Source: Ignelater luminosus | Lineage: Eukaryota > Arthropoda > Insecta > Coleoptera > Elateridae | NCBI GenBank assembly: GCA_011009095.1 | Contig: VTPC01091262.1 | Span: forward strand, 1 to 64,000 | DNA: 64,000 bases | Reading direction: 5' to 3' | In this document: one piece after another, positions 1-11,845 of the stretch | How positions within the stretch are numbered: position 1 is the stretch's first letter | How the letters are laid out: each line of letters opens with the position of its first letter | The notes under the pieces: model-generated | The model's database searches: none | What the model saw: the letters and a program-made list of their open reading frames with translations, nothing else | Told to the model about the DNA's origin: nothing | Translations under genes and position numbers: made by a program

Positions 1-800
1 CGCTGACAGCCATTCCTCCATCCAACCCTAAACCCCATAACCAAATCAGGCACCCGAAGTGTTACGACCCTAGGATTGTACCGACTCCAAAGAAAACCGT
101 CTCCAAAAAGAAAATACGCTAGACAGTTAACAAGTGCACATCAATTTTAATTTACGTCTTGCGCCTTTTATTCCAAAGGAGACCGCGATAGACTTTTTCT
201 TTGATCACTCTGTATTTACTAATTTACAATGATTGATATGCTGAGATTAACGTCATCTGTAAGAGAGACAGCAGACCAATAAACAAGAATGTCTGTCTTT
301 TATTAATTAATTAAATTTAATAATATATAGGGTGTTTTTAAAATGAGTTTCCTCGACAAAAATTAAACCTTCTTTGTCATATGACTTTTTTTCTTAAAGT
401 GTGCTATTTTTGAGATACAGGGAATCAAAGTTTCATTTAAAATTTCTTGTTTCCTCAATATTTTAAGAACAAAATAAGATGTTGGGGCAATTGCCTACAT
501 GTTTATTATTACAAGGTGTCTACTATTATATAATAGTTGTGTGTTTGATATCCTTATCAGAAGCGGAGAACTGAGTGTGAACTAGCATCCTACACTAAAA
601 GAAATTTCCGAGTAAAATCGAATTTTTTCAAAACCTTTCAAGTTCAATGGCCTATGGTAAGGTAGATGTCATATATCTCAAAAGATGATATAATTATTTG
701 CATTGCATTTCTCAACAAGAATTAAGTATTATTAGTATTTGTAGAATTTTATTTATAATTTTAACAACCAATAGTATTGATCTACATCGATTCTCTATAT

Positions 801-2020
801 TTTAAAGATGATGATCGTTCTAACTCCATCTAGCGCCCCCTTTTTAAATGCATCTTTTCGGTAATTCTTTTACCATGTATTTATATTGTGATGCGTTGTA
901 AGAATTGTCAAATTTTACAATTTATATTATATTTTCCTTTGATTACTTGGAAAATGATATTTTGTTTCACTACATACAAGGATACTAGGATCTTTAGTTA
1001 TTTCAATAAATAGGTTAGTTACATTAAGAAATCTAAACAGTGTAACCACTATCCAATACTTAGATAATCTACTGAAAAGTTTTGCTTAAATAAATGTGCT
1101 TGTTACCCACAAGAAAACACTATACTTATTAAAAGAAAAATTTAATAGCACACAAGAATCCTACAAGAAATACAACTCGCATCATTATATTTCATAAATC
1201 ATTATACTTCAATACATGACCCTTATTAGTCTCAATAAATATTTTTACAAAATACAACTCGTTTAATGAAGATGTATATATGTTATTTGCTTAATCTAAT
1301 CTACCTGCATAATTAAACAATCTAGTTAAACAAAGTAAATAGAAAAAATATTAATAATTGATTAGGAATAATTTGCCTTTCAAATAAACTCAAATACAGT
1401 TTGATAGAATCCTAAATGTGAAGCTATCGCTATTGGTTTGCAAAACCGATAGTTCACAGTGCTTTCTAGAGTTAATTACTTGAAAACTTGTCGTACAAAA
1501 CAAATATTTATTGCATCTCCCCGTATGCAATATGCTTAAATATTCAAACAATTAAAGAAGGCTCCTCGTTATGCAATATGCGGTACAACTTCGTTCGCTT
1601 CTAGGCGTTGAAATGGTAGAAATTACAGGCCACCAGGTATCTTCATTTAACAAAAGCTAGTAAGAAGCGGTTTTCCTCGGAATATCCAATAGGTTTGAAT
1701 ATTGAAAGACGATAGCAACGACGGTAAAATCACAGCATCCAAACTTCAAATTACATGCTGAGGTAATACAAAAATAGGAGGAATTATTCTACAAAGAAAG
1801 AGACAAGATACCACATTGTAGATGATGAGATTTTAGTTACATACTTTAGGCTCGCTGAAGTATCACGATATCACTATATCACTATATCAAGAGTGAAAAA
1901 GCTAAAAAGAAACCAAAAAACACGATTGAAACGCGCTACATACAATAGTAGAAGAAGTGCTGATAAGATGGGCTTAGAAAAGGGGCGCTAGATGGAGTTA
2001 GAACAATCCTCATCTTTAAA
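801..2020. repeat. Non-autonomous TIR element (left-arm copy)
   Basis: The ends of this segment are inverted copies of each other over about 50 bp. Each starts TTTAAAGATGA and continues through CTAACTCCATCTAGCGCCCC. No transposase frame lies between them, so this is a MITE-like or non-autonomous DNA transposon of about 1.2 kb. The flanking TTTAAA/TTAA bases could hold a TTAA-type target duplication, but the exact edge is ambiguous. The matching copy in the other arm is at 15423-16773, so the insertion predates the arm duplication. The superfamily is not assigned. Confidence 0.7.
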
Positions 2021-2139
2021 TTAATGTTCTTAATTCAATTACCGTTGGAACAAAATTTTCAAACCAAAACAAGTATTTATAGGGTTTCATTATATAAATG
2101 CAAAGGGTGGTAAGAGTACCTAACTTACACTTTCATATA

Positions 2140-4098
2140 CAGTGTGTCCGAAAAGTATTTAATATAATATCCTATATATCTCAGTAAATATGCATTTTAT
2201 GGAAAAATGTTTCTTATAAAAGTTGTTTAGTGTTTAGTTTTACATTACAGGACAATGCCAAATAACTACTTTAAAAAAAAACAAAAGCGCAACGAATAAT
2301 GCTTCAATTGTTTTTAATGGGAAGGTATCCCTTTATTGTACTCATTTGATAGAGAATATTTTTCTCTTTTCAATGATGCAAAACTGTGATACACTTGCAT
2401 AAGTAAATTTTAATTAAAACGCAAAAAATTGTTTGAAGGTTTATTTCAATATTCATCTGTTACGAACTGAAAATTTTGTATAACTACACGCTACAGTACA
2501 TAGAAGGTGTTAAAAGTGTGCCCCATTTACAGCTTGGCAATGATAAAGTCGTCTTTCAAATTCGTTTACTGCATTTTGAATCGTTTCTGGTGTGATAGCT
2601 TTAATCTCTGTTCTACTACGGTCTTCTAGAGTTTCAATATCTTCAGGAATATCGACATAAATCTTATTTTTGAGATGGCCCCACAGAAAAAAATCAAGTG
2701 GACTTAAATCCTGCGAGCGAGCTGGCCATTCTACTGCACCTCTTCTGCCTATCCATCGATAAGGGAAAGTATTATCAAGAAACTGTTGGACATTAATTCC
2801 GAAATGAGGAGGAGCCCCGTCTTGTTGCAACCATATTCTGTTATGGGGTACATCTGGATCTAGTTCATTAGGAAATAGAACAGCTAAAGCAGGAACTAAG
2901 TCAAATCTTAAAAAATCTAGATAAGCATCCGCTGTTAAATTATGTCTATAAAAGAAGGTCCCAAAATTTGGGTTCCAATAATTCCTGCCCAGACATTGAC
3001 TTTCTGCTGATATTGGATGTGCCCTTCTACATACCAGCCAGGATTTAGCGAAGACCAGCAGCGCGTGTTTTGTTTGTTAATGGTACCATTCAAACAAAAC
3101 GTTGCCTCATCAGTGGAGAGAATATTATTATGAAAATTTGCATTTTCCTGAAGCCTATGTGTTATTTTTTCGCAAAATTGCAATCTTCGATCTAAATCAT
3201 CTTCTAATAATTCTTGAACTATACAAGGTTTATACGGATGTCACTTCTCCTTTCGTAGAACTTCGTGTGCAATAAATTTCTTCAAAGTATGTTCACGAGT
3301 AATTTGTCGAACAGAAACATGTGAATTTTACACGGCAGCCAACATTATATTCTCACGTTGTTCATTATTTAGAGCTTTAGGTCTGCCCGTTTTTGGACGA
3401 TCTTTGACAGAACCCGTCTCATAAAATTTATGCAAAATTTTACTTACAGTAGACTGTGAAATATGGTATTCGGGGTGCACGTTATTAAACAAATTGCAAA
3501 CTTCCTCCTGTGTTCTCCTTCTGTCTCCATATCCCAGAATTATTAGAATTTCGATACGATGTTTTTCTGATAAATGATCCATAGCAAGTCGTATTTTTGT
3601 AACTTTGTTATCCTCATGTTAATCAAAATGCTTAAATTAATTAAACAAATAATTTTGGCTTAGGTTGGGTTATTAATTGAAACTTCTACGACGCATTCAA
3701 TTATTGCAACAAACAAAAGTGTATCACACCGACCATAATGTGACTAGATGGTATTGAAAATTTAAAAGACCCCGTCTGGAAAGGTAACAGATGAATAAAT
3801 AAACTTTTAAGCGTTATTCAAACAATTTTTTGCGTTTTAATCAAAATTTATTTATGCAAGTGTATCAAAGTTTTACATCATTGAAAAGAGAAAACCAAAT
3901 GAATACAATAAAGGGATAGCTTCCTATTAAACAAAATTGAAGCGTTTTTCGTTGCGCTTTTGTTTTTTTTTAAATAGTTATTTGGTATTGCCCTGTAATG
4001 TAAACCTAAACACTAAACAACTTTTATAGGAAAGATTTTTCCATAAAATGCATATTTACTAAGATATATAGGATATTCCATACTTTTCGGACACACTG
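2140..4098 (-). mobile_element. Rosa-like (DD41D) mariner with long TIRs
   Basis: The element is bounded by CAGTGTGTCCGAAAAGTA and its inverse, with TA dinucleotides at 2138-2139 and 4099-4100 as the target duplication. The inverted repeats are unusually long: 2140 to about 2465 mirrors about 3775-4098 with only scattered mismatches, whereas classical mariners have TIRs near 30 bp. At 1,959 bp it is longer than a standard mariner because of these TIRs. It sits in an (AT)n tract that is uninterrupted in the opposite arm (15291-15310). The insertion therefore happened after the arms separated, or in one of two alleles. Transposase remnants lie on the minus strand. Confidence 0.9.
2510..3582 (-). 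pseudogene. Mariner transposase pseudogene, DD41D type
   Basis: Reading from 3582 down, the first 84 residues form the paired helix-turn-helix DNA-binding region, with a GRPKAL linker. The next piece carries the first catalytic aspartate in TDEATF. The last piece carries the second in QQDGAPPH and the third in SPLDFFLWGHLK. I count 41 residues between the second and third aspartates, which matches the DD41D (rosa) family rather than classical DD34D mariner. All three acidic residues are present. The gene is broken by a stop just after residue 84, a second stop near 3240 and a one-base shift near 2960. It therefore looks recently inactivated rather than ancient. It would have encoded about 345 residues acting in the nucleus as a cut-and-paste transposase. 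Confidence 0.85.
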
Positions 4099-4379
4099 TA
4101 TATATGAGAAGTGTTCACTCCTAAACTAGCAAGACATTCCAGAAATTAGAAAATGATTACACAGTGTAATACGCGGTCGAAGAAAATGTTCGTTAGTGCA
4201 TTGAATTTTTTTATTATTGTTTCATTTGTTTGTGAAGTTGTTTTATTGCTTTGTTTCATTAAATCTTCAAATGTGAATTTCTACTTTCAATCGCAAATCT
4301 GCTGAGAAATAGGAAAGCTTTATTATTATTTATTCCTTTCCGTTTTGACTTTTTGAGAGTAATCTTCAGCTATCCCCTT

Positions 4380-4768
4380 ATTAGTGCCATGTAGATTGGT
4401 TGCTTTTTTCATAATGGCGTCGTCTATGTTGAAGTTAAGGAAACTTGACAATTATCAATCGCTTTCCAAGCTTGGTATCTAAATAGTGTGGTCTTTTAAT
4501 TTCAAACTGTGTAATCGTTATCTAAAAATCCGTTTCTACAATGATATTTTCCCAATTTTCATTTTCTTGTTTCAAAATTTCGTGAATAACTAAATTGTTG
4601 CTCCTGCTCTGGGTTTATAGATGAGCTATCTCATCTTCTAATTTGATTTAGAGTAGCTTCCATTTCCTCATTCTTTTTCTGTAGCTCTGTGATATCTTTA
4701 GTATATTTACTTAATTTTTCTTCGACACGCTCGATTGCAGTGAGCCCTTTATCAAGATTTTCTTCCAT
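4380..4768 (-). pseudogene. L1 ORF1-like coiled-coil/RNA-binding remnant (left arm)
   Basis: Starting at ATG 4768, about 40 residues form a charged coiled coil of heptad type (ERVEEKLSKYTKDITEL). A frame change follows, and the continuing frames read as LEDEIAHL, a region similar to NQSRSNNLVIH, ENENWKEI, and later KKATNLHGTN. This order (coiled coil, N-R-R-N-N-like turn, RRM-like segment, K-L-x-G-T-N) resembles ORF1 proteins of L1-type and some insect non-LTR retrotransposons. It is frameshifted and has stops, and the same first frameshift is present in the right-arm copy at 14751. Family assignment is inference from motif order only. Confidence 0.42.
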
Positions 4769-6248
4769 TATTTCTGTTCAAAATATTTTGTGAAATTTGT
4801 CATATTTTTATTTTGTTATCATAGTACAATAAGCGCATGCTATTCAACTGACGGTTGGTTTAATTGAAGTTCAAACCACTGAGGTTTTCACACAGCGAAG
4901 CAGTCTTTATACTGAATAATTTGAGATCTTTTATCTCTATCTTTGTACAATTGAACTAAACAATTAATTTTGTTTTCCACCTGTCTTACACGCGCAACTA
5001 TTGCACAGCATGCATTGCCTCGGTCTAATTATCACTTTCTATATTATACCTAGCGCTTCTGATTTTCCACGTGAGCTCACGCGAATCCGATCGTTTGCGG
5101 AATAATTATAGCTTTTGACCTACGGCCTTAAAAAAATGTTGCTGTCCTCCGTTGAAACCTATATTACGTTTTGTAATAATTGTAAAACCGTTACACAGTT
5201 TTCGCCTTCTTGTTTATTTACTTCTTCTCTTACTTCTTTATTATTTGTCACTTTTTACATTTTCTATTTATATTTATCTTATCTTATTAGACCTTATGTT
5301 AATTCTGGCAAGTTTTATTACTACGTGTTGCTTTGAAGTTACTTTTCATCTCATCCTATCATTGTCCTTATGGAAAATATCTCCAGGTGCAACGTACTGT
5401 GGCCCGTTAAAATTATATTCTCTTGGTCTATCTCATAATGCTTAACATGGAATAGGACCCACGAACCAGTCGAAAAAATAGCTCTTGGTTACGCAAGCTG
5501 TTTCTTAGCAATGAGCCTCCATCAAGTCCACTGGAAGTTGCTACAATGTAACTATCATTATTGTTGTTATATGAAGACATAAGTTACATAATCTATTATG
5601 TGGTAGAGCCAGTTCATATCGGTGATTCGAAAAATAAAACTATTCCTATGTAAGAGTCAATCAAGTTTTCTTATTATATCTAAATCTTTTGATTTTCTTT
5701 CTCATGACTTGTTTTTATAAACATCATTATGGAGTGAGAGTGAGAGATACAAAAAAAGGTGAAAATCTTTTTCTAGAAATTTAACAGCTCAAAACTTTGG
5801 CAAAAGAGGCAAAACACGTTCCAGTATTAATTAGTCCATTTAAGAGTTTTCTTCCATTATAGTTGGATAACAGTTTCAAATTTAATTTGTATGCAATAGA
5901 ATGCAACAGAGAATGAGAACTGTAGACTATAACAGAGTTCATGTTTTTAATTGCATTTCCATTACAATTTGGTCATCTCTCTGTTCTTTAACTTTTTACT
6001 TTAGTTCTGAAAAAATCTCATGCTTAAAATGTTGGTTTTATGATGAGGTTTAAATTTGGAAACTGTATAGTCAAAGAGTTTGGTCTTCTTACTATGTTTA
6101 CTTTAATCTAAAAACTTCAGCATTGTATAGTCTCGGATCAGAATTTCAAACGCATAACAGCATATTTATTTAAATTCAGATCGGTCCCAAGAACGACTGG
6201 ATTGTTCGTGTGTAGATCTTTGCAATCTTTGCATCCTGCTTTTGTCAT
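4769..6248. other. Arm sequence with no supported gene
   Basis: This stretch is shared by both arms. The longest open frames (near 5115-5445) translate to low-complexity L/Y/F-rich runs typical of AT-rich DNA and I do not call them genes. About 95 bp at 5035-5130 recur as a dispersed repeat at about 20985-21080. The TA near 5677 is the empty site for the MITE present in the other arm. Confidence 0.6.
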
Positions 6249-6344
6249 TTGCATTATGTAGATTTAAGCAATCAACTAATTAAAGGTAGCCAAAAAGGAA
6301 AATCCAGACTGATTAAACTGACAACGAACTGGCGCGGACGCAGA

Positions 6345-7135
6345 ACTTTGAAATATGCAACATGGAATGTTACTAGTATTAACGGAAAGAAGGTGGAGTT
6401 GGTGGAAGAAATGAAGAAATGGAGAAGGCTGGAGTGCAAAAAGAAAGGCCAAGGCTGCGAAATAATATACAAGATCTAGTCCTTATATACTCTGAGGTGG
6501 CAAGAAGAGAAACGGCTTAGGCTGGTGGTGCCTGTCTTATTCATAAGAACTAAGCAGATCTTGTGAGAGACTGGTCGTTTATAAACGAAAGAATTCTAAC
6601 TGACACAATTGAAAAAAGACCGGACACGAAACTAACTTTCATTGTACTATACGGCCCTGATAAGGACGCAACAGCAAAAGTGAAAGATTCTTTCTGTGAA
6701 CAACTTCAAAGACTCTATGAAAGCATTCATAACAAAATTATTGCTATGAGTGATTTAAATGGAAGGATAGGATGTGACTCTACATGTCATGGCGGAGTGC
6801 TTGGTAGACACAGAGAACCACACCGAAACAACAACAGTAAATGATTACTTCAGTTCTGTCTAATGAATGACTTAGTCATTGTGAACTCCATGCTTCCCAT
6901 AACATGATACAGAAGTATAACTGTTTAGAACCTGCTGAGAACAAAAAATCTATCATCGGCTATATTACAGTGCACAGTAGCTCATTCAACCTAATCAGGA
7001 ACACTCTAGTAATGAGAGGACTAGGAATAGGTAGCGATCACAATCTTGTCGTTCTTACTCAAACTAAAGCTCAAAGCGACACTGACACTGGTAAAATAAG
7101 AAAGAAGAGGACTCGCCCTGTTAAGTTCAATAAAA
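6345..7135 (+). pseudogene. AP-endonuclease domain of RTE-like element (left copy)
   Basis: The endonuclease motifs appear in order across several frames: TWNVTS near the start, then the central YGP of FIVLYGPD, SDLNGRIG, and the C-terminal SDHNLV that contains the catalytic Asp-His pair. In intact relatives the third motif is GDLNGRIG, and the right-arm copy still has glycine there. This domain nicks target DNA for target-primed reverse transcription. Stops at about 6479 and 6510 and after 6840, plus frameshifts, make it non-functional. It runs directly toward the RT remnant downstream. Confidence 0.8.
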
Positions 7136-7385
7136 ATGTGGACTGTATATTTAACAAAATTTTATTTTTACTATTTATTTGTGCTATTAAATATTTTTAT
7201 GGATGTCCAACGCGACAGACCAACAACGAACGAACAACATATATCGACAATACAAAAAGTGTTCCTCGTCGCAACCAGAAGTCCGATCTCAGCGCCACCG
7301 TTACCAAGGTGATGTTGCGGTCGCAAACTGCCGGGAGAATCGAAACTTCGATCCGAACGTAGGAACACGCAATGATACAAATTAA
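7136..7385 (-). mobile_element. Candidate SINE-like insertion in the RTE linker
   Basis: The frame similarity to the RTE linker stops at RPVKFN (about 7132) and resumes near 7388, so about 250 bp look inserted. In reverse complement the block starts with GC-richer sequence containing AGTTTCGATTCTCCC, loosely like a Pol III B box. It ends in an AT-rich tail with AATAGCACAAATAAATAG. That polarity suggests a tRNA-derived SINE on the minus strand, but no A box or clear target duplication is evident. The short open frames here are not genes. Confidence 0.35.
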
Positions 7386-9362
7386 ATTATAACACGCCCA
7401 AAGAGGGAGAAGACCAGCTCATATAAGCTAAAGACGCCGTAGGTCACACCGCTCTTCCAAGAAAAGCTAGCGGACCAGGCTATGAAGTTGGCAGATTGGA
7501 AGGAAGAAGTAGATCTGGAAAAGAAATAGCTAATCTTCAAAATTACCGTCCTTAACAGCGACATCAGAAGTGTGCGGAAGCGTTCCTACAGGCAAAAAGA
7601 GAAAAAAGGTGACACGTTGGTGGAGAGACAAAATTAAAGAGCAAGTGAGAAAGAAAAAGGAGTCGTGGAAAACTTATCTGCTAAACAAAACCCAGCAATC
7701 CTACAATGCTTACAAAGAACAAATACTGAAGGTCAAGCAGGTAGAACAGTCTCAAAGCAATTGCCTTAGGAAGAATTTGACAACTTTATAGACCAGAGTA
7801 CTCAGGAAAATCAGAAACTGTTTTACAAAGTGACCAAGAACATGAGTGAGAAGACCAATGAAGACTGTCCTCTAAAATTCATAAAAAGTAAAGATGGAGG
7901 TATACTTACAAAAGCCAGATGAAATCATGGAAAGATGGAAGGAACGCTTTCAGGAGCTCCTGAATAATGCTTTTGTGAAGACAGTGATGATGAGAAAGAA
8001 GTTGCAACAGAAAGTCAAAGACAGCTGACTGGCAATCATCCAGACGCAGCCCCAAACCTTATCGAGGTGCAGGAAGCTCCTAGCTAAGGTTAAGTTAGGA
8101 AAAGCTGCCGAAAAAGACGATATAATTTCGGAGGATGCTAAGGTATATGAGACCACTTGGACAGGAAATGCTTCACTGAGGGTTTACACTCGCTTGGGAG
8201 ACATCTACAATTCCAGAAGACCGGCAGTTTTCATTTATTGTACCTTTGTTTAAGAAGGGAGATAACCATGAATACAGTAACCATGGAAGCATCTCTCTAC
8301 TTTGTGTACCCGGAAAGGTCTATGGACGTATACTCGAAACAAGGCTCAGAACACAAATGGAGGCAAAACTGGTGGAAACTCATTGCGGCTATCGACCTAA
8401 CCGAAAGATCCAGGATGCCCTTTTTGCGATTCGGCAAGCCACGGAGAAAACTGTCGAGTATAACAAAGAACTTTACTTGTGCTCTATTGATATCGTGAAG
8501 GCATTTGACTGGATACCTTGGGAATCCATACGGAAAGCCCTTAGAAGTTACTGCGTTTCAAACGAACTGACTAAGAGAATTAAAAACTCCTATCAAACCA
8601 GCAGAAATAAAGTACAGTCCAATCCTTGTATCTCAAAAAAGTTCAGTATCAACTCGGAAGCAAGACAAGGGTATATCCTGAGTGATGGAGTGTTGAAGAA
8701 ATGTTCAGGCTTCAAGACATTCAAGCTGGGAAATTGGCAACTGATTTCTATAATAATAAATTCGCTGTTATATGCCGATGATGTGGTATTGATGGCGGAC
8801 TCAGCTAGCAAGTTGCAATAAAATCTCAACCTATTGATTATGGCCTTGGAGAAGGTGGGGCTGAAAGCAAACACAAACAAAACCAAGACAATGGATATAT
8901 CTCGAGAACAGTGCACCAATCGTACCATGATCAAAGGGCAAGCTTTGGAGCAGTGGCGCCAATTTAAGTATTTCTAGTGACGAAAAGTTCGGCACAGAAA
9001 TGAATGTCAGGACTTTAGCAGCTGCAGGCCATCAGGCCTACGTTCTTAGGAAACAGATCAGTGCAAGTACAAAGCGTGACGTGTACAGGATAACATACCT
9101 CACTAACAAGTTTGAAAGCAGAAACCAAGCAGCCGAAATGAAATATTTGAAAGGAGTAGAAACTAGAAGAGATCGCATTCGAAACTCAAGGATCAGAACA
9201 GATCTCGGAGTGAACTCTCTGATGGACAAGGTAAGGGCGTCCCAGCTGAGATGGTTTGGCTATGTCCAGCGCATGGAAGACTCCAGGTACCCAAACCAAG
9301 CACTCGAGGCGAGAGCAAGGGAGGAGATCTCGTGGAAGAAGACGGTCCACCTAGGCCGATAA
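7386..9362 (+). pseudogene. Reverse transcriptase and C-terminal part of RTE-like element
   Basis: About 7560-7790 encodes a lysine-rich linker. From 8230 the frame gives the RT fingers (LFKKGDNHE, then NHGSISLL), then GYRPNRKIQDALFAIRQ. The first catalytic block is DIVKAFDWIPW, and the palm catalytic motif is LLYADDVVLMAD near 8767. The YADD aspartates are retained, but SEARQGYILS has replaced the usual RQGDxLS/P-type motif. About 9000-9362 gives the C-terminal region (RDRIRN, LRWFGYVQRMEDSRYPNQALE). Stops and frameshifts near 7500, 8020, 8150, 8820 and 8980 show it is dead. Known relatives are often annotated in insects as craniofacial development protein 2-like or as RTE polymerases. Confidence 0.82.
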
Positions 9363-9463
9363 TATCAGCTCTATTCTAAGAGTGCGTGGTTACACTTGGG
9401 GCAAACTGCCCAGTTAGCTCAGGACAGGTAGATAAGGGATCTGGAGTAAGTAAATAAGTAAAA

Positions 9464-11445
9464 TTTAGATCCAGTTTTTCCAGTCGTTAGTTAAGTTTAA
9501 TTAACGTACGTATTATTGCCATTGATAGTTTAACCATTTAGATTTTATTACAGCTTGTACTTATTATTATTATATTTGTTATAAAAAATAGCAATAAAAT
9601 CTAATAAACTTAATGTACATATTAAACTTCTGTGATAAATTCTTATTTTATATTTACATCTTCGTTTGCTATCTACGTTTCTCTGATTTTCGTTTTTTTT
9701 TAAAATAAAACGTAGATAGTTTTTTACTTCAGAATTTTTCATATTCCTCTTTTTTTTCTCTTAATTATAAGAGGTATAGATAGCAGGGAATTTTTGATAA
9801 TATTATAAATGAGTAAATCACTAGGTGTTCTCTTGTTTATTTAGGTTTTGTGTGCTTTTAGTAATCAACACGAGCCTCTGTAAATGAAAAGCATATTAGA
9901 TTACATGCCTCAAGGTGAAAGAGAGTTAAATGATAAAATTCCATTGTTACAGATATTTCGTCATTAAATGAGAATTTTAATGAATTATTTCTCTTTTTAA
10001 TTAAACTTTTTAGCTTTTATAAGCACACATACTGAATATAAATGACTTTTTCTAAATACATGCTAAATTAATTATTTTTCAGCAAACTGTGTGAATCGTG
10101 TATCAGTTTCTTTTTTTTTTGTTTTTTTTTAACTTATTAATTTAACAGCTGTCCTAATTTAATAAAATCCAAAATTCAAATAGCGTGGAAAAGCGAAATT
10201 CAGATTTTACCCTGCAGTGCTACTATTATTCCCGACAGACGGGAGTGTTTAAATCTGTCCAACCTGAACTAATAATGCTATCTATAATAGTAATAACTGA
10301 TATCACTGATATTCTAAAAGGCTGCACTTTTCTGTACATTATGAATCAGACTTCTTTTAACTTACATTTTTTATTTTTGTAATAATTACTTAAGAGCTTT
10401 TTGAATTGAATTTATCAGGCAAATTCAATAAAACAAACACCAAATTCAATAGGGTCTTCTTTCCCCACTAATTTTTTCAAGCCCGTTCCCTCGGCAGTGG
10501 TTTTGCTACTTTTACCAGTTTATATCTAGATATCAGTGAATGCAATGTGTACGTGGTGTACAATTAATGTTGTCTAGTGATTATTTGACTTTGGGTTTAT
10601 GCGGTGAGCGACACGAGCTTAACAATTCAGTAATAACAAAAATATGGGCACTCGCGTGTCGTATGCTACTTTTAGAAGAATGCGAGAGAGAACGATAGCT
10701 GTTATTGATTGTATCGTAGAGAATTAATATTAGATATTAAGCTGATCATGAAAGGGTAAATAACAGAATGTCAAAAAAAACGTTCAAATCCATCAGTAGG
10801 ATCTCCCAACTTCTCTTTTCATTAACCTTCTTGAGAACCTACTGAATTCAACTATCATTTGTAAATAAGCAATGCTCATAAATGTTCTAATTCTAAGTTA
10901 TATAATATTGACACTTAACGAATTAGCTGTTTAAATCAAAGCGTCATCACTTGCATTTGCAAGGTTGCTACTGTTACTATGACAAACATGACGTTGAGAA
11001 AAGTGACCTCAGCGCTCCAGTTTCTCTTTTTAATTTCATTATGGATTAGCTGTTCAAAGCTTATATAAACGGCTAATAAAAGCATTAATAATACGAATAA
11101 AAGTAAGCAAGGTGAGGAGTAATTTACGACTTATTAGCGCTGAGAAGAGAAGTCGATTCGGTTTATCATTCTTATCGCAATAAGATAAGTTGCTGCAAAA
11201 CTAAAAATAAGAGACAGAAGCTGACTAAATAGAATGTAAATTTAGATTAAGTTTGGATAGCAAGATGTTCGACTGGCTTAGAAAATCGAAAAAAATGCGC
11301 TGGGGAATTAGCAGATATTTTTGCTAAAAGCAAAAAAGTAATGAGGACACCGGGAAAAACAGAAAGACAAAATGTAAAAATAGAAAGAACAATGGGAATC
11401 GTAAAAAACAGACACCTAAAAAATAAAAGAGCTAGGAATATAGAA
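9464..11445. other. AT-rich loop of the inverted repeat, no gene seen
   Basis: This unique sequence lies between the RTE 3' tail and the assembly gap. It has homopolymer runs (for example at 10110-10130) and only short open frames without recognisable similarity. The last part (11247-11445) is also unfamiliar and shows no resemblance to the RTE sequence that the right arm carries on the other side of the gap. Confidence 0.6.
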
Positions 11446-11845
11446 NNNNNNNNNNNNNNNNNNNNNNNNNNNNNNNNNNNNNNNNNNNNNNNNNNNNNNN
11501 NNNNNNNNNNNNNNNNNNNNNNNNNNNNNNNNNNNNNNNNNNNNNNNNNNNNNNNNNNNNNNNNNNNNNNNNNNNNNNNNNNNNNNNNNNNNNNNNNNNN
11601 NNNNNNNNNNNNNNNNNNNNNNNNNNNNNNNNNNNNNNNNNNNNNNNNNNNNNNNNNNNNNNNNNNNNNNNNNNNNNNNNNNNNNNNNNNNNNNNNNNNN
11701 NNNNNNNNNNNNNNNNNNNNNNNNNNNNNNNNNNNNNNNNNNNNNNNNNNNNNNNNNNNNNNNNNNNNNNNNNNNNNNNNNNNNNNNNNNNNNNNNNNNN
11801 NNNNNNNNNNNNNNNNNNNNNNNNNNNNNNNNNNNNNNNNNNNNN
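11446..11845. other. Assembly gap (400 N)
   Basis: A run of exactly 400 N separates unique sequence from the inner end of the right arm. The right-arm endonuclease remnant is cut by this gap. Any frame spanning the gap is meaningless. Confidence 1.

Larger units (their letters stand above)
1..6843 (+). repeat. Left arm of a large inverted repeat
   Basis: The first base pairs with 17556, and the reverse complement of 11846-17556 can be followed through this whole segment. Landmarks: 1-110 against 17450-17556, 300-560 against 17030-17260, 780-850 against 16735-16800, 5035-5450 against 14070-14480, and 6250-6840 against 11846-12440. In the parts I compared by eye the arms differ by a few percent plus small indels. 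One example is an extra stretch of about 17 bp near 505 that is absent near 17060. The arm contains a private mariner (2140-4098). Its outer boundary may lie outside the window. Confidence 0.93.
6250..9463 (+). mobile_element. RTE-like non-LTR retrotransposon, decayed
   Basis: On the plus strand the order is an AP-endonuclease domain (about 6345-7135), a linker, a reverse transcriptase domain (about 8230-8820) and a C-terminal domain (about 9000-9362). A short tandem TAAG/TAAA tail follows at 9446-9463. The single-ORF EN-RT layout, the C-terminal tract with RWFGYVQRM and the microsatellite tail fit the RTE clade and its relatives. The element is riddled with stops and frameshifts, and about 250 bp of unrelated sequence sits between EN and RT (7136-7385). 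Only the 5' part is duplicated in the right arm, where the assembly gap begins. The 5' end of the element is not resolved. Confidence 0.8.

Noticed and set aside
5115..5445. Two overlapping frames of 73 and 97 codons, also in the other arm at 14074-14404
   Set aside because: L/F/Y-rich low-complexity translation in AT-rich DNA, no motif; conserved only because the arms are duplicates.
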